The notes beneath the pieces were generated by a model that worked only from the letters and a program-made list of their open reading frames with translations, was not told where the DNA came from and made no database searches. A stretch of DNA of 64,000 nucleotides from Misgurnus anguillicaudatus (Eukaryota > Chordata > Actinopteri > Cypriniformes > Cobitidae), in NCBI RefSeq assembly GCF_027580225.2, contig NC_073354.2:30338001-30402000 (forward strand), given 5' to 3'. Each line of letters starts with the position of its first letter. Positions within the stretch are counted from its first letter, which is position 1. Of the stretch, positions 56,469-64,000 are shown one piece after another. A program made the translations under genes and the position numbers.

Positions 56469-57063
56469 AATGACAAAATTGTGCATGCAACATTAGGTCA
56501 TGATTGTGTTACATCTAGCTAGTTTAATGACTATACACTTTAGTTTAGTTAAGAAACAGTTGTATGACCATAAGGCTGGCTTGTTATCAAAGGTTATGTT
56601 CAATTTTAAGGCCATCTAGTGGTGAAAGCATACAATTATTTTTGTGTGGCCTCAGACTGTGCTCATACATCAGCGTATCAAATCTGGTGAAAAAATCTCT
56701 TTTCATCACAAAGTTACAACCATTTATGTATAAAAAACACAAAATTTAAAGGTAATTTTTCGTTTTTTGCAATTTTCGGCCATTTCTGATGAAAATTTTA
56801 ATATAACGTCAATAGAACTTTTTGTTCAGAAGGTAAGGTTAGTTTCTTCCTATGGTGTTTTCGAGTCGATCGGAAAAACGCTCGCAGAGATATTCACGCG
56901 TGTTTTTTAAGCGCTATTTTGCTGCGCAGGGTTAACCGTAAGGCGAATTCTGGCATGTTTGGTATCGTTGGACTCGGCAACTATTCAGAACTCCAAAGAA
57001 ATAAGTCCCGTGAAAATACGTCAATCTGAGCCAAAGTTATAGGCGTGTAAAGCATAAGTCTGA

Positions 57064-57077
57064 CCACTAGGTGGCGC
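57064..57077 (+). promoter_or_regulatory. CTCF-consensus site, unit 1, site b
   Basis: CCACTAGGTGGCGC fits the same core at all 14 positions. Counterparts are at 58771-58784, 60472-60485 and 62178-62191. A weaker inverted match (GGCCATCTAGTGG) lies between sites a and b in each unit, at 56610-56622 in unit 1. Confidence 0.5.
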
Positions 57078-60000
57078 TGTGACGAAACTCTGCAGGCACC
57101 CGTAGTTCCTGACTGGCATCACAAGTACCAAGTATAGTGTCAATAGGCTTAAGTTTGCCGAAGATACAGCCTCAAATCCGTTTTTTTGCGCTCTACGTAA
57201 AATTCGTTGACGCGGTTTACGGAAACGGATTGATGAATTGACATGAATTCCATAACTTTTTGCCGTGAGGGTCTGTAGATGCTACATACCGATTTTCGTG
57301 GAAATCGGGCAAAAGCTCTAGGACGAGTTCGCAAAAGTAGGTTTTACGAATAACTCAAAATGGCGGAAAAATTTTCATGACGGAAAATGACGTCATAGGG
57401 TCCAATCGAATCGTCTTGAGCCAAGGAATCAGAAGAAACAATAATTTCACTTGAAGGACGTACGGGTCAGAAGTTATAAGCAAAAACGTAAGTGCAACTT
57501 TGGACTGTTGGTGGCGCTAGCGGGTTAGACATAGAGACTCCAAATTTGCTATGGGGACACATTGGACTGTCCTCTATCAGTGTGCCAAATTTCATAACTT
57601 TCCTACGTACGGTTCTATGGGCTGCCATAGACCGCAATGGCGGAAGAAGAAGAATAACTAATAATAAATATAGCTGCAAGCAGCAATGCCGGGGTCAAGC
57701 CGAAAAGGGCACAAAAGGATGTAAAATTGAGATTGGATAAGCAAATTGAAGACCCTAGGTAAACCTAATAATTTTAGATGAAAAAACAAAAAAGTTATTA
57801 ACAAAAATAATCTAAGTTCTTGTCTACTGCAATCGTCCTTCTGTTATTGACAATCAGGGAACATTAGAGCACTGAAGGACATGCGAGTGGTGTTTGCAGT
57901 GGCAAAACATGGGTCACGTCATGTTATAACAAGTTTAATTAGTCAAAAGAGACCATCCCCGTGTCTCTACGATGTTCTGATTCAGAGATATAGCTTTTGC
58001 AAAAACGGTTGATAAGGTATTCTCAATGGTTGCTAGGGAGTGAATTGGCAACCACCAGTGATTATAGTCAAAGCCATGAAAGGAATAACCCATGATGACT
58101 CATGGTTTTAGATGTGTTGTTGCAGTAGTTTTAGGCAAAAATACCATATTCTATCTCAAAACCAGTAGGTGGCGCAATGAAAAAATTTTGCATGCAACAT
58201 CAGGTCATGATTGTGTTACATCTAGCTAGTTTTATGACTATACACTTTAGTTTAGTTAAGAAACAGTTGTATGACCATAAGGCTGGCTTGTTATCAAAGG
58301 TTTTGTTCAATTATAAGGCCATCTAGTGGTGCAAGCATACAATTTTTTTTGTGTGGTCTCAGAATGTGCTCATGCATCAGCGTATCAAATCTGGTGTAAA
58401 AATCTCATTTTGTTGCAGAGTTATAACCATTTATGTGTAAAAAACACCAAATTTAAAGGTAATTTTTCGTTTTTTGCAATTTTCGGCCATTTCTGATGGA
58501 AATTTTAATATAACGCCAATAGAACTTTTTGTTCAGAAGGTAAGGTTAGTTTCTTCCTATGGTGTTTTCGAGTCGATCGGAAAAACGCTCGCGGAGATAT
58601 TCACGTGTATTTTTTAAGCGCTATTTTGCTGCGCAGGGTTAACCGTAAGGCGAATTCTGGCATGTTTGGTATCGTTGGACTCAGCAACTATTCAGAACTC
58701 CAAAGAAACAAGTCCCGTGAAAATACGTCAATCGGAGCCAAAGTTATAGGCGTGTAAAGCATAAGTCTGACCACTAGGTGGCGCTGTGACGAAACTCTGC
58801 ATGCACCCGTAGTTCCTGACTGGCATCACAAGTACCAAGTATCGTGTCAATAGGCTTAAGTTTGCCGAAGATACAGCCTCAAATCCGTTTTTTTGCGCTC
58901 TACGTAAAATTCGTTGACGCGGTTTACAGAAACGGATCGACGAATTGACATGAATTCCATAACTTTTTGCCGTGAGGGTCTGTAGATGCTACATACCCAT
59001 TTTCGTGGAAATCGGGCTAAAGCTCTAGGACGAGTTCGCAAAAGTAGGTTTTACGAATAATTCAAAATGGCGGAAAAATTTTCATGACGGAAAATGACGT
59101 CATAGGGTCCAGTCGAATCGTCTTGAGCCAAGGAATGAGATGAAACAAGAATTTAATTTCTAGGACGTATGGGTCAGAAGTTATAAGCAAAAACGTAAGT
59201 GCAACTTTGGACTGTTGGTGGCGCTAGCGGGTTAGACATAGAGACTCCAAATTTGCTATGGGGACACATTGGACTGTCCTTTATCAGTGTGCCAAATTTC
59301 ATAACTTTCCTACGTACGGTTCTATGGGCTGCCATAGACCGCAATGGCGGAAGAAGAAGAATAACTAAATATAGCTGCAAGCAGCAATGCCGGGGTCAAG
59401 CCGAAAAGGGCACAAAAGGATGTAAAATTGAGATTGGATAAGCAAATTGAAGACCCTAGGTAAACCTAATAATTTTAGATGAAAAAACAAAAAAGTTATT
59501 AACAAAAATAATCTAAGTTCTTGTCTACTGCAATCGTCCTTCTGTTATTGACAATCAGGGAACATTAGAGCACTGAAGGACATGCGAGTGGTGTTTGCAG
59601 TGGCAAAACATGGGTCACGTCATGTTATAACAAGTTTAATTAGTCAAAAGAGACCATCCCCGTGTCTCTACGATGTTCTGATTCAGAGATATAGCTTTTG
59701 CAAAAACGGTTGATAAGGTATTCTCAATGGTTGCTAGGGAGTGAATTGGCAACCACCAGTGATTATAGTCAAAGCCATGAAAGGAATAACCCATGATGAC
59801 TCATGGTTTTAGATGTGTTGTTGCAGTAGTTTTAGGCAAAAATACCATATTCTATCTCAAAACCAGTAGGTGGCGCAATGAAAAAATTTTGCATGCAACA
59901 TCAGGTCATGATTGTGTTACATCTAGCTAGTTTTATGACTATACACTTTAGTTTAGTTAAGAAACAGTTGTATGACCATAAGGCTGGCTTGTTATCAAAG

Positions 60001-62776
60001 GTTTTGTTCAATTATAAGGCCATCTAGTGGTGCAAGCATACAATTTTTTTTGTGTAGTCTCAGAATGTGCTCATGCATCAGCGTATCAAATCTGGTGTAA
60101 AAATCTCATTTTGTTGCAGAGTTATAACCATTTATGTGTAAAAAACACCAAATTTAAAGGTAATTTTTCGTTTTTTGCAATTTTCGGCCATTTCTGATGG
60201 AAATTTTAATATAACGCCAATAGAACTTTTTGTTCAGAAGGTAAGGTTAGTTTCTTCCTATGGTGTTTTCGAGTCGATCGGAAAAACGCTCGCGGAGATA
60301 TTCACGCGTATTTTTTAAGCGCTATTTTGCTGCGCAGGGTTAACCGTAAGGCGAATTCTGGCATGTTTGGTATCGTTGGACTCAGCAACTATTCAGAACT
60401 CCACAGAAACAAGTCCCGTGAAAATACGTCAATCGGAGCCAAAGTTATAGGCGTGTAAAGCATAAGTCTGACCACTAGGTGGCGCTGTGACGAAACTCTG
60501 CATGCACCCGTAGTTCCTGACTGGCATCACAAGTACCAAGTATCGTGTCAATAGGCTTAAGTTTGCCGAAGATACAGCCTCAAATCCGTTTTTTTGCGCT
60601 CTACGTAAAATTCGTTGACGCGGTTTACAGAAACGGATCGACGAATTGACATGAATTCCATAACTTTTTGCCGTGAGGGTCTGTAGATGCTACATACCCA
60701 TTTTCGTGGAAATCGGGCTAAAGCTCTAGGACGAGTTCGCAAAAGTAGGTTTTACGAATAATTCAAAATGGCGGAAAAATTTTCATGACGGAAAATGACG
60801 TCATAGGGTCCAGTCGAATCGCCTTGAGCCAAGGAATCAGATGAAACAAGAATTTAATTTCTAGGACGTATGGGTCAGAAGTTATAAGCAAAAACGTAAG
60901 TGCAACTTTGGACTGTTGGTGGCGCTAGCGGGTTAGACATAGAGACTCCAAATTTGCTATGGGGACACATTGGACTGTCCTTTATCAGTGTGCCAAATTT
61001 CATAACTTTCCTACGTACGGTTCTATGGGCTGCCATAGACCGCAATGGCGGAAGAAGAAGAATAACTAATAAATATAGCTGCAAGCAGCAATGCCGGGGT
61101 CAAGCCGAAAAGGGCACAAAAGGATGTAAAATTAAGATTGGATAAGCAGATTGAAGAAACTAGGTAAACCTAATAATTTTAGATGAAAAAACAAAAAAGT
61201 TATCAAAAAAAATAATCTAAGTTTTTGTCTACTGCAATCGTCCTTCTGTTATTGACAATCATGAAACATTAGAGCACAGAAGGACATGTGAGTGGTGTTT
61301 GCAGTGGTAAAACATGGGTCACATCATGTTATAACAAGTTTAATTAGTCAAAAGAGACCATCCCCGTGTCTCTACGATGTTCTGATGCAGAGATATAGCT
61401 TTTGCAAAAACGGTTGATAAGATATTCTCAATGGTTGCTAGGGAGTGAATTGGCAACCACCAGTGATTATAGTCAAAGCCATGAAAGGAATAATCCATGA
61501 TGACTCATGGTTTTAGATGTGTTGTTGCAGTAGTTTTAGGCAAAAATACCATATTCTATCTCAAAACCAGTAGGTGGCGCAATGAAAAAATTGTGCATGC
61601 AACATCAGGTCATGATTGTGTTACATCTAGCTAGTTTTATGACTATACACTTTAGTTTAGTTAAAAAACAGTTGTATGACCATAAGGCTGGCTTGTTATC
61701 AAAGGTTTTGTTCAATTATAAGGCCATCTAGTGGTACAAGCATACAATTTTTTTTGTGTAGCCTCAGAATGTGATCATGCATCAGCGTATCAAATCTGGT
61801 GAAAAAATATATTTTCGTTACGAAGTTACAACCATTTGTGTGTAAAAAAACACAAAATTTGAAGGTAATTTTTCGTTTTTTTGCAATTTTCGGCTATTTC
61901 TGATGAAAATTTTAATATAACGTCAATAGAACTTTTTGTTCAGAAGGTAAGGTTAGTTTCTTCCTATGGTGTTTTCGAGTCGATCGGAAAAACGCTCGCG
62001 GAGATATTCACGCGTGTTTTTTAAGCGCTATTTTGCTGCGCAGGGTTAACCGTAAGGCGAATTCTGGCATGTTTGGTATCGTTGGACTCGGCAACTATTC
62101 AGAACTCCAAAGAAATAAGTCCCGTGAAAATACGTCAATCTGAGCCAAAGTTATAGGCGTGTAAAGCATAAGTCTGACCACTAGGTGGCGCTGTGACGAA
62201 ACTCTGCAGGCACCCGTAGTTCCTGACTGGCATCACAAGTACCAAGTATAGTGTCAATAGGCTTAAGTTTGCCGAAGATACAGCCTCAAATCTGTTTTTT
62301 TGCGCTCTACGTAAAATTCGTTGACGCGGTTTACGGGAACGGATTGACGAATTGACATGAATTCCATAACTTTTTGCCGTGAGGGTCTGTAGATGCTACA
62401 TACCGATTTTCGTGGAAATCGGGCAAAAGCTCTAGGACGAGTTCGCAAAAGTAGGTTTTACGAATAATTCAAAATGGTGTAAAAATTTTCATGACGGAAA
62501 ATGACGTCATAGGGTCCAATCGAAGCGTCTTGAGCCAAGGAATCAGAGGAAGCAAGAATTTTGTTTCTAGGACATATGGATCAGAAGTTATAAGCAGAAA
62601 CATAAGTGCAACTTTGGACTGTTGGTGGCGCTAGCGGGTTTGAGATAGAGACTCCAAATTTGCTGTGGATAATATTTGGACTGTCCTTTATCAGTGTGCC
62701 AAATTTCATAACTTTCCTATGTACGGTTCTATGGGCTGCCATAGACCGCAATGGCGGAAGAAGAAGAATAACTAAT

Positions 62777-62894
62777 AATAATAAGAAAACTAACAGATAC
62801 AATAGGGGTCTTCGCCCATTCTGGGCTTGACCCCTAATAATAAGAAAACTAACAGATACAATAGGGGTCTTCGCCCATTCTGGGCTTGACCCCT
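62777..62894 (+). repeat. Doubled 59-bp terminal segment of the array repeat
   Basis: A 59-bp block (AATAATAAGAAAACTAACAG ... TTCTGGGCTTGACCCCT) occurs twice in direct succession. Its end GGCTTGACCCC is the exact complement of GGGGTCAAGCC at the start of every array unit, so it looks like the true right end of the element. Units 1-3 lack it. Confidence 0.9.
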
Positions 62895-62896
62895 AA

Positions 62897-64000
62897 TAAA
62901 TATAGCTGCAAGCAGCGATACCGGGGTCAAGCCAAATATGGCAAAAAATGATTCATACGTGATGACTGTCATGATTTAAGATCTAAGTTTGCATTAGTCT
63001 TAGAAAAAAAAGCAATTTTTTCATATCTTGAGACCACCAGGTGGCGCTGTGCCGAAACAATAGATGGTGCCTCAGGTCATGACTGTGATGACACATACCA
63101 AATTTAGTGTAAATACGACAAAGCGATACGGAGATATAGCCTTAAATGACTTGACCACTAGGGGGCACTGACCAAACAATAAATTGTGACTTAGGTCTTG
63201 ATTGTGATGACACCAACCAAATTTGGTGTAAATACGATAAAGAGATGCAGAGATATAGCTTCAAATCTCTTGACCACTAGGGGGCGCCGAAAAGTTTACA
63301 AGTCCTTTCGGAACATGTTGCTGATGAACCATACCAAGTTTCATAACAGTACGCAATTGCGTTTCTCAAATACTTGAACTTAAAGAAAAAATTCAAAATG
63401 GCCGACACACAAAATGGCCGACCAAAAACCATTTGGTATCGTTTGACTCGGCATGCCTCAAGAAATCTAACAAGACCAGTTTCATAATTTTACATTCAAA
63501 TTTGCAGTAGATATAAGCAAAAATAAAAAAAATTATATCTCGTGACCAGTAGGGGGCAGTGTGACGAAATGGTGCATGCACCCTCAGGTCATCACCGTTA
63601 TGACATATCCCAAGTCTCATATTAATACGCAAAAGTTTTGCGAAGATACAGGCTCAAACACATTTTGGCGTGCTCGCCCTCGCACTCTTTGATACGTTAT
63701 ACGACAACGGATAGGTCTACTGAAAATCTTTTGATATCTTTTTGTCTAGAGTGTCTCTAGATGGTGCATACCAAAAATCAAGCCAATCACACAAGCGCTC
63801 TAGGAGGAGTTCGAAAAAGTAGGTGTTCAATATAATTCAAAATGGCCGACAGGAAGTAGGTTTGACTCAGACATATTTGGTACAGTCGGACTCAGCATGA
63901 GCCAAGGAATCAATAGACTGAAGTCTTATGTCATAGTGGCAATTTAATCAAATGATATAAAGATTTAAAAAATTGTTTTTACATATCCTGACCACTAGGT
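62897..64000 (+). repeat. Diverged relative of the array repeat, running off the window
   Basis: Starts ATATAGCTGCAAGCAGCGATACCGGGGTCAAGCC, like the array units, then diverges. It is built from degenerate modules of about 115-125 bp: GACCACTAGGGGGC, GTGACGAAA, a GGTCATGAC-GTGATGACA block, CCAAATTTGGTGTAAATACG and AGATATAGC. CTCF-like cores lie at 63034-63047, 63155-63168, 63274-63287 and 63546-63559; another is cut by the window end at 63992-64000. No coding frame. Confidence 0.85.
63274..63287 (+). promoter_or_regulatory. Perfect CTCF core CCACTAGGGGGCGC
   Basis: This is the archetypal CTCF core sequence. Three neighbouring modules hold close variants in the same orientation. Occupancy cannot be judged from sequence. 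Confidence 0.5.

Larger units (their letters stand above)
55961..62776 (+). repeat. Tandem array, four units of about 1.70 kb
   Basis: Each unit starts ATATAGCTGCAAGCAGCAATGCCGGGGTCAAGCC and ends ATGGCGGAAGAAGAAGAATAACTAA(TAA)n. Unit starts are 55961, 57668, 59369 and 61073, giving periods of 1707, 1701 and 1704. Units 2 and 3 are nearly identical. Units 1 and 4 share variants against them, for example CAATCTGAGCC versus CAATCGGAGCC and CTCTGCAGGCACCC versus CTCTGCATGCACCC. There is no long open frame; the 61-codon and roughly 70-codon minus-strand frames that recur in each unit start at non-ATG codons and vary mainly at amino-acid-changing positions. Unit interiors carry repeated CCA-TAGGTGGCGC motifs. 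Confidence 0.95.

Noticed and set aside
55961..62776. CRISPR-like or rDNA-like repeat array
   Set aside because: Units are 1.7 kb with no short repeat-spacer design and no rRNA sequence; this is a eukaryotic interspersed repeat amplified in tandem.
57149..62802. Recurring 61-codon and roughly 70-codon minus-strand frames in each array unit
   Set aside because: Starts are not ATG, and differences between units mainly change the amino acid (for example Phe/Leu, Ser/Trp, His/Arg), with no sign of selection to keep a protein.

Overview
The window looks like non-coding, repeat-packed chromosomal DNA from a teleost fish, most likely a cypriniform (carp, minnow or danio group). It is AT-rich and holds many short inverted-repeat transposons of types I associate with cypriniforms, such as the TTAAAGGGATAGTTCACCC family. 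It also holds tRNA-derived SINE copies, a long GT microsatellite and a fish-type LTR retrotransposon. No host protein-coding gene can be identified with confidence. A few GC-richer, non-repetitive islands (about 480-930, 2790-3180, 11575-11985, 27440-27930, 43755-44090) could be exons or conserved non-coding elements.

Layout. 1-5450: unique DNA, an 875-bp foldback element (1052-1926) and a 3x130-bp tandem repeat (4185-4550). 5450-16370: dense nested transposons, including a three-layer nest at 5450-6617, an element packed with CACGTG motifs (8728-9024), a hAT copy inside a 2.4-kb element (9064-11430), a hAT in a hAT (13641-14893) and (GT)49 at 15084-15182. 16370-36400: more dispersed elements, notably three hAT elements with perfect 8-bp target duplications (22911-23837, 28825-29124, 30952-32161) and a decayed transposon-type exon (29578-29769).

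36412-43054 is the one clear gene-bearing unit: a complete, recent Ty3/gypsy-class LTR retrotransposon of 6643 bp. Its LTRs of 1029 and 1027 bp are nearly identical, it has a tRNA-Leu-type primer site, a polypurine tract and a 5-bp target duplication AGGCT. Its pol order is protease - integrase - reverse transcriptase - RNase H, as in Ty1/copia, which marks it as Gmr1-like. Its Gag carries a region resembling the vertebrate SCAN domain. A single-base frameshift just after the reverse transcriptase YIDD motif splits pol in two.

43055-55650: unique DNA mixed with further inverted-repeat elements, a second copy of a 1.1-kb element (48444-49543) also present at 25445-26514, and a nearly complete minus-strand SINE (53290-53475). 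55961-62776: four head-to-tail copies of a 1.70-kb repeat, then a doubled 59-bp terminal segment (62777-62894) and the start of a diverged relative running off the window end. The array and its relative carry at least twelve sites matching the core CTCF-binding consensus, and the array sits inside a broken hAT element. Apart from the retrotransposon proteins, nothing here forms a metabolic or regulatory gene set; the biology of the window is transposition, nesting and repeat amplification.
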